DNA of 64,000 nucleotides from Oscillospiraceae bacterium (GTDB lineage: Bacteria; Bacillota; Clostridia; Oscillospirales; Ruminococcaceae). Location of the stretch: assembly GCA_017521825.1 (NCBI GenBank), contig JAFXBK010000073.1, positions 1 through 64,000 of the forward strand, written 5' to 3'. The notes below the pieces were generated by a model. That model did not search any database and was not told where the DNA came from. It saw nothing but the letters and a program-made list of their open reading frames with translations. Position numbers and translations under genes: made by a program. This document shows, piece by piece, positions 24,095 to 33,590 of this stretch (its first letter is position 1; every line of letters starts with the position of its first letter).

Positions 24095-26701
24095 ATGAAG
24101 ATTCTGGCTGTGGATTCCAACAGCATTATGAACCGCGCTTTTTACGGAATTAAGGTTCTTACGACGAAGGACGGTTTTTTTACCAACGCAATTTACGGTT
24201 TTCTTTCGATTTTGCTCACCGCAATTTCCGAAACAAAGCCGGACGCAATTGTTTTTGCATTTGACGTTCACGCGCCCACCTTCCGCCACGAATTTTATAA
24301 AGAATATAAGGCCGGCCGCCACGCCACCCCCCAGGAACTTATTGACCAGTTCCCGGTTATGAAGGAGCTTCTTGGCTATCTTGGCTACCCGGTTATTGCA
24401 ATCGAAGGCTGGGAAGCGGACGATATCCTTGGAACAATTTCGAGGATTTGTGAGGAAAACGGCGCGGAATGCGTTATTTCCACCGGTGACCGGGACAGCC
24501 TTCAGCTTATCGGCGAAAAAACTTCCGTCCGCCTTGCGACAACCAAAATGGGTGCGCCGGTTTCCACCATGATGGATATTCCCGCCGTCCATGAAAAATA
24601 CGGCGTTGAACCCCTTGAACTTATCGAAGTAAAGGCGCTTATGGGCGACACCAGCGACAACATTCCCGGCGTTCCGGGAATTGGCGAAAAGACCGCCCTT
24701 GACCTTATCCAAAGATACCACAGCGTGGATTATATCTATGAGCATTTTGACGAGCTTGAACTTAAACCCGCCCAGAGAAAGAAGCTTTCCGAAGGAAAGG
24801 ATTCCGCATATCTGAGCAGAAGGCTTGGCGAAATCAACCGTCATGCTCCCATTTCCGAAAACCTTGAGGATTACGTGCTCAAAAACCGGGACGAAGCGGC
24901 GGCGGTCGCACTTCTCACTAAGCTCGAGATGTATAAAATGATAGAAAGACTCGGACTCGACGCAGCCAAAGTTCCGAAACCAGAAGAAACGAGCACCGAA
25001 CCGAAGAAAAAACTTGAGGTTATCCTCGGCGATGTTTCGGATTTTAAGGGTTCGGAAGATTTTAAACCTGTGGATTTCCTTTTTGAAAGCGAAGGGGACG
25101 ACATCACCTGCTGCTGCCTTGTTAACGGCGGATATGCGGTGCTCATCGAGAACGACGGGTTCTTTTTCGACGCCGCTTTGGCGAAATTCCTTTGCTCAAA
25201 AACAGAAAAACGCACCGATGACCTTAAATTCCTTTGCCGCTGGGCGGAAAACCACGGCAGCGAAGTTAAAAACTGTTCCATGGACACCTCCCTTGCGGGA
25301 TATATTCTTAACGTTTCCGGCGACGATTATTCCGCCGGAAGGCTTGCTTCCCTTTACCATGCTCAAAGCGACGTTTTAAGCGGAAACAGCGAGGATATCC
25401 GTGCTCATTCCGGGATTCTTGAAAAGGCGGCGGTTTTTCCGGACCTTTGTGAAAAGCTCCGGGCGGAACTTAAGGCAAACGGCGAAGAAAAAATTCTTGA
25501 CGAAATTGAACTTCCCCTTGCGAAAATCCTTGCTTCCATGGAACTTCGGGGTTTCAAAATCGACCCGGAAGGCATCCGTACCTTTGGCGACGAACTTTTG
25601 AGCACCATTTCCGAAACGGAAGAACGCATTTATGAACTTTGCGGGGAAAAATTCAACATCCTTTCGCCGAAGCAGCTTGGGGTTGTTCTTTTTGAGCACC
25701 TTGGCCTTCCGGCGAAGAAAAAGACAAAAAGCGGCTATTCAACAAGCGCCGACGTTCTTGAGGATTTGAGAACCTATCACCCGGCCATTGACGAAATTCT
25801 TGAATACAGAAAGCTGACGAAGCTTAATTCCACCTACGTTGAGGGACTTCTTAACGCACTTGCGCCGGACGGAAGGGTTCACACCCGCTTTAACCAGAAG
25901 GAAACCCGAACCGGGCGCATAAGCAGCCTTGAACCGAACCTTCAGAACATTCCGATCCGCACCGAACTTGGCGCGAAGATGCGCGGATTTTTCGTTGCGA
26001 AGGAAGGTTACACCTTAATTGACGCGGACTATTCCCAGATTGAACTTCGCGTTCTGGCGCATCTTTCCGGCGACGAAAACATGATTTCCGCCTTTACCGG
26101 CGGAACCGATATCCACACCCAGACCGCGGCGCAGGTTTTCGGCGTTCCGGAAGATTACGTAACTTCCCAGATGCGAAGCAGGGCAAAGGCGGTCAACTTC
26201 GGAATTGTTTACGGAATCGGTGCCTGGAGCCTTGGGGAAAACATCGGCGTTTCCACAAAAGAGGCACAGCAATATATCGACAGCTATCTTAACCATTACA
26301 GCGGCGTTGACCGTTTTATGAAGGAAAGCATTGAAACCGCGAAAAAATGCGGCTACGCCGTTACTTCCTACGGAAGGAGAAGGTATCTTCCGGAACTTTC
26401 TTCCAGCAACTTCAATCTCCGTTCCTTCGGGGAAAGGGTTGCAAGGAACATGCCCATTCAGGGAACCGCGGCGGATATCATCAAGCTTGCCATGGTAAAG
26501 GTTGAAAACCGCCTTGCGGCGGAAAAGCTTGACGCAAAGCTTATCATGCAGGTTCACGACGAACTTATTGTTGAGGCAAATGAAAACTGCGCGGAAAAGG
26601 TTGCGGAAATTCTTAAATTCGAAATGGAAAACGCGGCAAAACTTTCCGTTCCCATGGAAGTTGACGTCGGAACCGGAAAAACCTGGCTTCTGGCGCATTG
26701 A
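24095..26701 (+). CDS. polA: DNA polymerase I
   Basis: 868 residues, full length. N-terminal 5'-3' exonuclease (KILAVDSNSIMNRAFYGI; DDILGTISR; GDTSDNIPGVPGIGEKTA), a middle 3'-5' exonuclease-like region with recognisable length but degenerate acidic residues, and a C-terminal polymerase with motif A DADYSQIELRVLAH, motif B RAKAVNFGIVYG and motif C MQVHDELIVE. It fills repair gaps and removes RNA primers. The ATG at 24095 has GGGGAGG nine bases upstream; the TTG at 24077 is not needed. Confidence 0.96.
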   Translation: MKILAVDSNSIMNRAFYGIKVLTTKDGFFTNAIYGFLSILLTAISETKPDAIVFAFDVHAPTFRHEFYKEYKAGRHATPQELIDQFPVMKELLGYLGYPVIAIEGWEADDILGTISRICEENGAECVISTGDRDSLQLIGEKTSVRLATTKMGAPVSTMMDIPAVHEKYGVEPLELIEVKALMGDTSDNIPGVPGIGEKTALDLIQRYHSVDYIYEHFDELELKPAQRKKLSEGKDSAYLSRRLGEINRHAPISENLEDYVLKNRDEAAAVALLTKLEMYKMIERLGLDAAKVPKPEETSTEPKKKLEVILGDVSDFKGSEDFKPVDFLFESEGDDITCCCLVNGGYAVLIENDGFFFDAALAKFLCSKTEKRTDDLKFLCRWAENHGSEVKNCSMDTSLAGYILNVSGDDYSAGRLASLYHAQSDVLSGNSEDIRAHSGILEKAAVFPDLCEKLRAELKANGEEKILDEIELPLAKILASMELRGFKIDPEGIRTFGDELLSTISETEERIYELCGEKFNILSPKQLGVVLFEHLGLPAKKKTKSGYSTSADVLEDLRTYHPAIDEILEYRKLTKLNSTYVEGLLNALAPDGRVHTRFNQKETRTGRISSLEPNLQNIPIRTELGAKMRGFFVAKEGYTLIDADYSQIELRVLAHLSGDENMISAFTGGTDIHTQTAAQVFGVPEDYVTSQMRSRAKAVNFGIVYGIGAWSLGENIGVSTKEAQQYIDSYLNHYSGVDRFMKESIETAKKCGYAVTSYGRRRYLPELSSSNFNLRSFGERVARNMPIQGTAADIIKLAMVKVENRLAAEKLDAKLIMQVHDELIVEANENCAEKVAEILKFEMENAAKLSVPMEVDVGTGKTWLLAH

Positions 26702-26702
26702 T

Positions 26703-26812
26703 ATAGCTCCCCTTGAGGGGAGCTGTCACGGCTTGCCGTGACTGAAGGGTGTTTTTTCACCCTTTCGTCTTTTTTGGCATAGCCAAAAAATCCACCTCCC
26801 CTCAAGGGGAGG
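26703..26812. repeat. Family A units between polA and pth
   Basis: AGCTCCCCTTGAGGGGAGCT palindrome, hairpin CACGGCTTGCCGTG, then hairpin TTTTTGGCATAGCCAAAAA and palindrome CCTCCCCTCAAGGGGAGG, two halves in inverted orientation. Confidence 0.85.
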
Positions 26813-26829
26813 TAAAAGAAGGAGAAACT

Positions 26830-27450
26830 ATGAGCGACATCTGGAGTTTGTTCGATAAAATCAAAAAAACGGAAAAAGTTTCCGGTCCGCCGGAATATAT
26901 TATAGTCGGCCTTGGAAACCCGGGAAAGGATTATGAAAAAACCCGCCACAACACCGGGTTTATGGCCCTTGACCTTATTTCCGACAAGCTTTCCGTCCAC
27001 ATTGACCGGCTTAAATTCAAGGCGCTTACCACCACGGCGGAACTTTGCGGCCACAATGTTCTTTTTATGAAGCCCCAGACTTTTATGAACCTTTCCGGCG
27101 AAGCGGTTTTTGCCGCCATGGATTTTTATAAAATCCCTCTTGACCACGTAATCGTTATTTTTGACGACACCACCCTTGATGTCGGCAAAATGAGAATCCG
27201 CAAAAAGGGAAGCGCCGGCGGCCACAACGGCCTTAAAAGCATAATCGCCTGTTGCGGCGGCGACGGTTTTCCGAGAATCAAAATCGGAATCGGCAAAAAG
27301 CCGGAAGGTTGGGACCTTGCGGACTGGGTTTTGGGAAAATACTCCGAAGAGGATTTGAAAACCCTTCAGGGAATGTATGAAAATTCCTTCGAAGCGGCAA
27401 AACTTATGGTTTCCGGAAAACTTGACGAAGCGATGAATAAGTTTAACTAA
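26830..27450 (+). CDS. pth: Peptidyl-tRNA hydrolase
   Basis: 206 residues. IIVGLGNPGKDYEKTRHNTGF carries the catalytic histidine region; FMKPQTFMNLSGEAV, IFDDTTLDVGKMRIRKKGSAGGHNGLKSI and RIKIGIG complete the family pattern. It releases tRNA from peptidyl-tRNAs dropped by stalled ribosomes. An extra ~20 residues precede the usual start. AGAAGGAG precedes the ATG. Next gene is mfd, the classic pth-mfd order of Firmicutes. Confidence 0.94.
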   Translation: MSDIWSLFDKIKKTEKVSGPPEYIIVGLGNPGKDYEKTRHNTGFMALDLISDKLSVHIDRLKFKALTTTAELCGHNVLFMKPQTFMNLSGEAVFAAMDFYKIPLDHVIVIFDDTTLDVGKMRIRKKGSAGGHNGLKSIIACCGGDGFPRIKIGIGKKPEGWDLADWVLGKYSEEDLKTLQGMYENSFEAAKLMVSGKLDEAMNKFN

Positions 27451-27672
27451 GCCTTCCCCTTGAAGGGAAGGTGGATTTTTCGCCTTTGGCGAAAAAGACG
27501 GATGAGGTGTTATTTTGTAAAAAATACTTTTGCGGACAAACACCTCATCACCGCCTTCGGCGGAGCTTCTCCGGCAGTAATTGTCCTCCGCTCGCTTCGC
27601 TTGCGGGACAATCTTGCGTGGGTGTTGTTAACCAAATCAAAGATTTGGACAACACCGCATCAAGGAGAAGCC
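27449..27672. repeat. Family A inverted pair with nested family D
   Basis: CCTTCCCCTTGAAGGGAAGG palindrome, hairpin TTTTTCGCCTTTGGCGAAAAA, GACGGATGAGGTG, spacer, CACCTCATC, hairpin CCGCCTTCGGCGG, then an outer palindrome (GCTTCTCC...AAGGAGAAGC) split by family D copy 1. Confidence 0.85.
27573..27660. repeat. Family D element, copy 1, nested in a palindrome tip
   Basis: About 88 bases with two hairpins: ATTGTCC...GGGACAAT and GTGTTGT...ACAACAC enclosing CCAAATCAAAGATTTGG. The copy at 39636-39724 is nearly identical and also sits inside a family A outer palindrome. Confidence 0.85.
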
Positions 27673-27736
27673 TAATATTGTTTAACCACCCCCCCTTCTT
27701 TTGAAGGAGGGTCATTACCGATTATGGAGGTGTGCT

Positions 27737-30700
27737 ATGTTACAGAATTTTCTGGATTGCGTTCCCCAGTTCCGCCAGGTGCTTTCAGCCCTTGGCCGGA
27801 GCTTTGATATGCCCATTTTTGCCGCCGGAGTTTCCGGCGCGGAACGCGCCATGCTCATTTCCGGAATTGAAAAAAAATACGGAAAACCGGTGCTCGTAAT
27901 AACGCCGGACGAAGCTTCCGCCACAAAACTTTCGGAAGATATTGCCCAACTTTCCAAAGCGGAAAACGTTTCGCTTTACCCGATACGCGACCTTCGGTTC
28001 AGAATGGCGGAAAGTTCCTCCGCGGAATATGAACAAAAAAGGCTTGCGGTGCTCGGCCGGGTGCTCGAAGGTTCCGCAAAAATCGTTGTAACTTCCGTGG
28101 AGGCGGCCTTACAGTTCACAATTCCCCCGGGCACCTTTAAATTCAACACTTTTTCCATCGAACGCGGACAGAGTTATGATATGGAGGACCTTGCAAAAAG
28201 GCTTTCCCGGGCGGGTTATGAGCGCAGAAGCCAGGTTGACGGCCCTTGCCAGTTTTCCGTCCGCGGCGGAATTTTAGACTTTTTCTCGCCCCAATCCAAG
28301 GACCCTGTTCGAATTGAATTTTGGGGTGACGAAGCAGATTCGGTGGCATATTTTGACCTTGAAAGCCAGCGCAGAACCAAAGAAATCGAGGAAGCTTTTA
28401 TCGCCCCGGCAAGAGAAGTTCTGCCGGATTCCACCGATAGCCTTGTTAAGATGCTCAAGGATGCTCACGCAAGGCAAAGGGGAAAACACGGCGTGCTCGT
28501 TAAGCAGAACATTGAAAAAGACCTTGAGCGAATCGAGGCCGGACTTTCCGTTTCCGCCCCGGACCGCTATATTCCCCTTGTTTATAAGTTCCCGGCGACC
28601 ATTTTTGATTACTTCCCGGACGGGGTTTTTGTTTCCTCGGAATTCATAAAGCAAAAAGAGGTGCTCAAAAACCTTCAGAGCCAGCAAAGCGAGGATATCT
28701 CCCAGCTTTTTGAGGAAGGAATCCTTTTCGGCGGCTGTGAAAAATTCAGCCTTGATTTTACGGAATACGTTTCCCTTCTTGACGAAGGCACAACGGTGCT
28801 CATGGATTCGTTCATCCGAAGCATGAACGACCTTCACGTTCGGACTCTTGCGGATTTTGGCGCGGTTTCCCTTTCCCATTGGGGCGGCGACCTTGAAACA
28901 CTTCTTGAAGATTTGCGCGATTACGCTGACAGAAAATTTTCCGTCGCGGTTCTTTGCGGAACGGAAAGGGCGGCGCATGCCCTTACGACCGACCTTCTTA
29001 ACCACAACATAAACGCCGCTTTTTCGAAGGAAGCGAAAATTTCTCCCGGAACGGTTTTCGTTCTTGAAGGAAGCCTTTCCACCGGTTTTGAATTCCCCCT
29101 TGGAAAAGTTGCGGTTATAAGCCAGGGGCGCGCCGGCGTTTCCGAACGGAAGCGCAAAAAATTTAAGAAAGCGGAAAACCCGCTCAAATCCCTTTCGGAT
29201 ATCACCCCGGGAGATTACGTTGTTCACGTTACCAACGGAATCGGAATTTTCCAGGGCATTGTAAAACAGGATATCCGGGGGGTTGTTAAGGATTATATCG
29301 CAATCCGCTACGCCGGAACGGATATGCTCTATGTTCCGGTAACCCAGCTTGACCTTGTTTCAAAATACGTCGGCCCAAGGGACGACAAATCCGTCAAGCT
29401 CAACAAGCTCAACTCCGCCGACTGGCAGAAAACCCGAAGCAGGGTAAAGGCCGCGGTAAAGGATATGGCGAAGGAACTTATTGCACTTTATTCCAAGCGA
29501 ATGAGGACCGAAGGCTACGCTTTTTCCGAGGATACGGACTGGCAGAGGGATTTTGAGGAACGGTTCCCTTACGAGGAAACGGACGACCAGCTCCGGTGCA
29601 TTGAGGAAATCAAGCACGATATGGAAACCGCAAGACCCATGGACCGGCTTCTTTGCGGCGACGTTGGCTTCGGAAAAACGGAAGTTGCCCTTCGCGCCGC
29701 TTTCAAGGCGGTTATGGACGGAAAGCAGGTCGCGGTACTTGTTCCTACCACCATTCTTGCCTGGCAGCATTACCAGACCTTCCTCCAGAGAATGGACGGA
29801 TTCCCCATAACCGTTGAACTTCTTTCCCGTTTCCGCACCCCGAAACAGCAGGAAAAAATCCTTACAAGGCTCAGAAGCGGCGAAATTGATATTATAATCG
29901 GCACACACAGAATTTTGCAGAAGGACGTTCTTTTCAAGGACCTTGGACTTTGCGTAATTGACGAGGAACAGCGCTTTGGCGTTGCCCACAAGGAAAAAAT
30001 GAAGGAAATGAAGGCTTCCGTTGACGTTCTGACCCTTTCCGCAACGCCGATTCCGAGAACCCTTAACATGGCAATGAGCGGAATCCGGGATATGTCCACC
30101 ATTGAGGAAGCGCCCACCGACCGCCACCCGGTACAGACCTACGTTATGGAATACGACAGGGGAGTTGTTCTTGAGGCGATAAAGAAGGAACTTCGCCGGG
30201 GCGGCCAGGTTTTTTATCTTCATAACAACACCGAAAGCATCATGAGCTGCGCCGCGAAACTTCAGGAAGACCTTCCGGACGCGAGAATTGCTTACGCCCA
30301 CGGAAAAATGAGCGAAGAACAGCTTTCGGATATCTGGAAGAGCCTTGTTGACCAGGAAACGGATATCCTGGTTTGCACCACCATTATCGAAACCGGCGTT
30401 GACGTTCCTTCCTGCAACACCCTTATCATAGAAAACGCCGACCATCTCGGTCTTTCCCAGCTTTATCAGCTCAGGGGAAGGGTCGGCCGTTCCAGCCGCC
30501 ACGCTTTTGCATACTTCACCTTCACAAGGGGAAAATCCATTTCCGATATTGCACAGAAGCGCCTTTCCGCAATACGCGATTTTACCCAGTTTGGCTCCGG
30601 CTTTAAAATTGCCATGCGCGACCTTGAAATCCGCGGAGCGGGAAACATTCTTGGCGCAAACCAGCACGGGCACATGGAATCCGTAGGTTACGAGATGTAC

Positions 30701-31201
30701 GTCCGCCTTCTTTCCGAAGCCATTGCGGAAGAAAAGGGCGAAGCGCCGCCGCCAAGTTCCGAGGACTGCGCCATCGATATCGCTCTTGACGCACACATTC
30801 CGGAAAAATATATCAGCTCCCTTAACCAGAGGGTTGATATGTATAAGCGCATTGCGGCAATCCGCAACCAGGACGACGCGGCGGACGTTATTGACGAGCT
30901 TATCGACCGTTTCGGCGACCCGCCGATTTCCGTCATGGGACTTATCGAAGTGGCGACTCTTCGGAACATGGCTTCCCATCTCGGAATCACCGATATCCGC
31001 CAGTTTGATTCGGAAATGAGGTTCTATCCGAAGGAGCTTGACCTTGAGCGCATAAGCATGGCGACCCAGAAGATGCAGGGAAGGCTTTCCATGGATCTTA
31101 AAGGAAACAAACCGCATCTTACCATAACCCTTAAAACCGCGGAAAGACCGATTGAGCTTATGAAAAAGGTTTTGCTTGCCATGAGATATGATAATGAATA
31201 A
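27737..31201 (+). CDS. mfd: Transcription-repair coupling factor Mfd
   Basis: 1154 residues, full length. UvrB-like N-terminal domain (LYPIRDLRF; RAGYERRSQVDGPCQFSVRGGILDFFSP), the RNA-polymerase-interacting CarD-like domain (ITPGDYVVHVTNGIGIFQGI), and a RecG-like translocase with Walker A LCGDVGFGKTEVALRAAF, DEEQRFGV and GRVGRSSRHAFAYF. A C-terminal TRCF domain follows. It removes stalled RNA polymerase and recruits UvrA. GGAGGTG lies just upstream of the ATG at 27737. Confidence 0.96.
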   Translation: MLQNFLDCVPQFRQVLSALGRSFDMPIFAAGVSGAERAMLISGIEKKYGKPVLVITPDEASATKLSEDIAQLSKAENVSLYPIRDLRFRMAESSSAEYEQKRLAVLGRVLEGSAKIVVTSVEAALQFTIPPGTFKFNTFSIERGQSYDMEDLAKRLSRAGYERRSQVDGPCQFSVRGGILDFFSPQSKDPVRIEFWGDEADSVAYFDLESQRRTKEIEEAFIAPAREVLPDSTDSLVKMLKDAHARQRGKHGVLVKQNIEKDLERIEAGLSVSAPDRYIPLVYKFPATIFDYFPDGVFVSSEFIKQKEVLKNLQSQQSEDISQLFEEGILFGGCEKFSLDFTEYVSLLDEGTTVLMDSFIRSMNDLHVRTLADFGAVSLSHWGGDLETLLEDLRDYADRKFSVAVLCGTERAAHALTTDLLNHNINAAFSKEAKISPGTVFVLEGSLSTGFEFPLGKVAVISQGRAGVSERKRKKFKKAENPLKSLSDITPGDYVVHVTNGIGIFQGIVKQDIRGVVKDYIAIRYAGTDMLYVPVTQLDLVSKYVGPRDDKSVKLNKLNSADWQKTRSRVKAAVKDMAKELIALYSKRMRTEGYAFSEDTDWQRDFEERFPYEETDDQLRCIEEIKHDMETARPMDRLLCGDVGFGKTEVALRAAFKAVMDGKQVAVLVPTTILAWQHYQTFLQRMDGFPITVELLSRFRTPKQQEKILTRLRSGEIDIIIGTHRILQKDVLFKDLGLCVIDEEQRFGVAHKEKMKEMKASVDVLTLSATPIPRTLNMAMSGIRDMSTIEEAPTDRHPVQTYVMEYDRGVVLEAIKKELRRGGQVFYLHNNTESIMSCAAKLQEDLPDARIAYAHGKMSEEQLSDIWKSLVDQETDILVCTTIIETGVDVPSCNTLIIENADHLGLSQLYQLRGRVGRSSRHAFAYFTFTRGKSISDIAQKRLSAIRDFTQFGSGFKIAMRDLEIRGAGNILGANQHGHMESVGYEMYVRLLSEAIAEEKGEAPPPSSEDCAIDIALDAHIPEKYISSLNQRVDMYKRIAAIRNQDDAADVIDELIDRFGDPPISVMGLIEVATLRNMASHLGITDIRQFDSEMRFYPKELDLERISMATQKMQGRLSMDLKGNKPHLTITLKTAERPIELMKKVLLAMRYDNE

Positions 31202-31217
31202 AAAAACAACAACAGAG

Positions 31218-31241
31218 GGGCGGATTTATCCGCCCTTTTTT
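31218..31241 (+). terminator. mfd terminator
   Basis: GGGCGGAT pairs with ATCCGCCC, followed by TTTTTT, 17 bases after the mfd stop. Confidence 0.8.
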
Positions 31242-31257
31242 GTTAACATCGCACGCC

Positions 31258-31489
31258 ACAGTAGGGAACGTCGTCCCCAACGTTCCGCAGATTATCCTTT
31301 TGGTTTGAAAATCGGTGTTATCAAAACCTCCTTGGAGGAGGGATTTATAACAAGTAATATTTCCGATGGAACACCTCATCCGTCTTTTCTGCAACAAGTT
31401 GCAGAAAATCCACCTTCCCCTCAAGTGGAAGGCTTTTTCCACCCTTCCTCCTGCTTTGCAGACACCTCCCCCGATAGGGGAAGATTTTT
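31258..31489. repeat. Families E and A tract
   Basis: GTAGGGAACGTCGTCCCCAACGTTCC hairpin, a CCTCCTTGGAGGAGGG half-unit, CACCTCATCCGTC with inner hairpin TTCTGCAACAAGTTGCAGAA and palindrome CCTTCCCCTCAAGTGGAAGG, then a further unit. The remaining AT-rich DNA to 31750 shows no gene. Confidence 0.7.
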
Positions 31490-31750
31490 AAGAAGGTTTC
31501 TTGCGGCGGACAGTTGTTTTTATACAGCAGAATATTTTATTATGATAAAGCGAAAAAGCGCATATTAAAGCGGTTTTTTTATAATTTTATTGTTTTTTGC
31601 GAAAGAATTTTTATTCATTTTTTGAATATTATACAATTTTCCTTGATTTATTTTGAATATTCCTTTTCAAATTTTGCTAAAATTTTCATTTTTGTGCAGG
31701 TTGCACAGTTTTTGCCATTCATTTTCGTTAGTTTTCTCAGTTGTTGCCAC

Positions 31751-31780
31751 TTGATTTTGCAGGAATTGTTGCGTTATAAT
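31751..31780 (+). promoter_or_regulatory. Promoter for the 61-residue small protein
   Basis: TTGATT (31751-31756), 18-base spacer, TATAAT (31775-31780). A ~85-base leader with a short inverted repeat (CAAGG...CCTTG, 31826-31840) separates it from the start. Confidence 0.65.
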
Positions 31781-31869
31781 GTACTCGACGAACGGACAGT
31801 TCATTAATAAATTTGCCGGCAGCAAGGGAACGCCTTGCGCCTAATAAGTAACGAAAGGATCTTGATTTT

Positions 31870-32055
31870 ATGTTCTCTAACATTTCTTTTAATGATTATC
31901 GCTGCCAGCTCGAAAGCCGTCATCCGGTTGCTCCCAGCTGGGCAAAACACGAAAATATGGCTTACTGCGAAGGTTTTTCCGCTCTTGTTGCTGAGAAAAA
32001 GAGCGTCAGCCTTACCAAAACTCTTATGACCCTCATTCTTTCTATTGTAAAATAA
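31870..32055 (+). CDS. Isolated 61-residue small protein, unknown
   Basis: Opens MFSNISFNDYRCQLESRHP, passes through PSWAKHENMAYCEGFSALVAEK and ends in a short hydrophobic stretch TLMTLILSIVK. AAAGGAT lies nine bases upstream of the ATG; a good promoter and a terminator frame it as a single-gene unit. Codon choice (TCT, CGT, CAC, CTT) looks like translated sequence. No family is recognised. Overlapping 31835-32029 in another frame is open but has no ribosome site. Confidence 0.6.
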   Translation: MFSNISFNDYRCQLESRHPVAPSWAKHENMAYCEGFSALVAEKKSVSLTKTLMTLILSIVK

Positions 32056-32071
32056 ATGTAGTAATAAAAAA

Positions 32072-32100
32072 GGCCGCCTTCCATCGGGCGGTCTTTTTTT
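32072..32100 (+). terminator. Terminator of the small-protein gene
   Basis: GGCCGCC pairs with GGGCGGTC (one G-U) around TTCCATC, then seven T residues. Confidence 0.75.
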
Positions 32101-32149
32101 GTTTTAATCTGTCCTTCTGTGGCGTACAGTTGCAAATCCAAAATGCACG

Positions 32150-32182
32150 TTTTGCAGGATAAATTTTATTCATCCTGCAAAA
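32150..32182. terminator. Hairpin in gene-free DNA
   Basis: TTTTGCAGGAT and ATCCTGCAAAA, 11-base arms around 11 bases. Purpose unclear; nothing else is recognisable up to 32317. Confidence 0.4.
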
Positions 32183-32317
32183 AATTATTCATTTTTCGCC
32201 AATTTGGCCTGCGGAAGGTTTTCTTTGCAATTTTGGCGGTTTTTGGCGGCGAAAGTTTAGCGTAGTCGCTTATTAAAGCAAAAAAGGCGGGTTGCGGAGG
32301 TTTTTTTAAGTGCCACC

Positions 32318-32645
32318 GTAGGGGCGACCCTCGCGGTCGCCCGTTTGGAAAAGAATCCCTCCGTCTTTTTGTTTGCCTTGCAAACAAAAATCCACCTCCC
32401 TTAAGGCAAGGGAGGCTTGCCCTCCGGGTTCTTTTTTATCCCTAATTCGGCAGACTTCGGCTGGCACACCCAAGGGAAGGCTTTTCCACCCTTCCGTCTG
32501 CTTCGCAGACACCTCCCCTGATATGGGAGGCTTTTTCGGAACGTCGCGGACGACGTTCCCTACGGTAAATCGGCGGGTTTGCCAAACGGGCGGATGATAT
32601 CCGCCCCTACGATTGGCGCGGCGGATTTAATATAACATTCTATAG
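32318..32645. repeat. Families E, A, G and F tract
   Basis: GTAGGGGCGACCC...GGTCGCCC hairpin, family A units (inner hairpins TTTGCCTTGCAAA, CAGACTTCGGCTG, CTGCTTCGCAG), GGAACGTCGCGGACGACGTTCC and GGGCGGATGATATCCGCCC hairpins. Confidence 0.8.
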
Positions 32646-32656
32646 CGGCGCAAAAA

Positions 32657-32680
32657 AAGGCGGGTAAAACCCGCCTTTTT
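32657..32680 (-). terminator. Terminator of the zinc-ribbon membrane protein gene
   Basis: AAGGCGGG/CCCGCCTT stem with TTTTTTT on the minus-strand side, immediately after the stop at 32689. Confidence 0.75.
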
Positions 32681-32688
32681 TATTCGCT

Positions 32689-33036
32689 TTAAAGCCTTGA
32701 TCCGCAATATTCACATTCGGTATCCCTTTTGTGGATCGGTGCGCCGCAATAGGGACAGCGGAGTTCTTCTTTTTGAGCACCGGTTTTTTCAAATTCCTGC
32801 TCGCTGTAAAATTCCTGATGCTCATGCGGTTTTTCGGAAGCTTCCTTTATTGTTTTATATGTATTATAAGCATTCACCGCGCCGATTGCGGTAAAAAGAA
32901 GTCCGAAAATCGCCATTGGCGGAAACATTGAACCCGCCATAATCGTCCAGAAAATTCCGAAACAGACCACAAAAATCCCGATGAGCATTGCCGCAAGGGG
33001 AGATTGGGGTTCGGAGTTCCTTCTGTTTCTGTGCAT
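32689..33036 (-). CDS. Two-TM membrane protein with C-terminal zinc ribbon
   Basis: 115 residues. Two hydrophobic segments (MLIGIFVVCFGIFWTIMAGS and PPMAIFGLLFTAIGAVNAY) are followed by a linker and CPYCGAPIHKRDTECEYCGSRL, a rubredoxin-type zinc ribbon. The ATG at 33036 has GGAGG seven to eight bases upstream. Function unknown. Confidence 0.75.
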   Translation of the reverse strand: MHRNRRNSEPQSPLAAMLIGIFVVCFGIFWTIMAGSMFPPMAIFGLLFTAIGAVNAYNTYKTIKEASEKPHEHQEFYSEQEFEKTGAQKEELRCPYCGAPIHKRDTECEYCGSRL

Positions 33037-33112
33037 GGAGGTTGCCTCCTTTTTATTTATAGGCGGGAGAACCCCCCGCCTTTTATTAATATCGAAATGC
33101 TTTTTTAAAACG

Positions 33113-33590
33113 CCGTTTGGGCGCACCTGTGTGTGCGCTCGTTGGGAAAGAATCCCTCCGTCTTTTCGGTCACAAAGTGACCGAAAATCCACCTCCCTTT
33201 AGGCAAGGGAGGCTTGCCCTCCGGGTTACTTGGTTATCCGTCATCTTACCCCATGGGAAGGCTTTTAACACCCTTCCGTCTGCTACGCAGACACCTCCCC
33301 TGATAGGGGAGGCTGTTATCGTTCCCTGCGGTTGGTGCGGCGTTTTTTATTATAACATTGTAGGGGCGCACCTATGTGTGCGCCCATTGGGAAGGAAACC
33401 CTCCGTCATCGCTTCGCGATGCCACCTCCCTTTAGGCAAGGGAGGCTTGCCCTCCGGGTTCTTGGGTTATCCCTCATCCGTCAAAACCTTTGGTTTTGCC
33501 ACCTTCCCCTCTGGGAAGGCTTTTTACACCCTTCCGTCTGCTTCGCCGACATTTCCCCTGATAGGGGAATCTTCTTTGCACAAGGGAGGC
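33113..33590. repeat. Families E and A tract next to gyrA stop
   Basis: Two blocks of GTTTGGGCGCACC/GTAGGGGCGCACC hairpins, each followed by family A units (inner hairpins GGTCACAAAGTGACC, CTGCTACGCAG, TCGCTTCGCGA, AAAACCTTTGGTTTT, CTGCTTCGCCG). The last palindrome ends at the gyrA stop codon. Confidence 0.8.

Noticed and set aside
31835..32029. Alternative 64-codon frame overlapping the small-protein gene
   Set aside because: It has no ribosome site and would start inside the leader; the 31870 frame has a well-spaced site.
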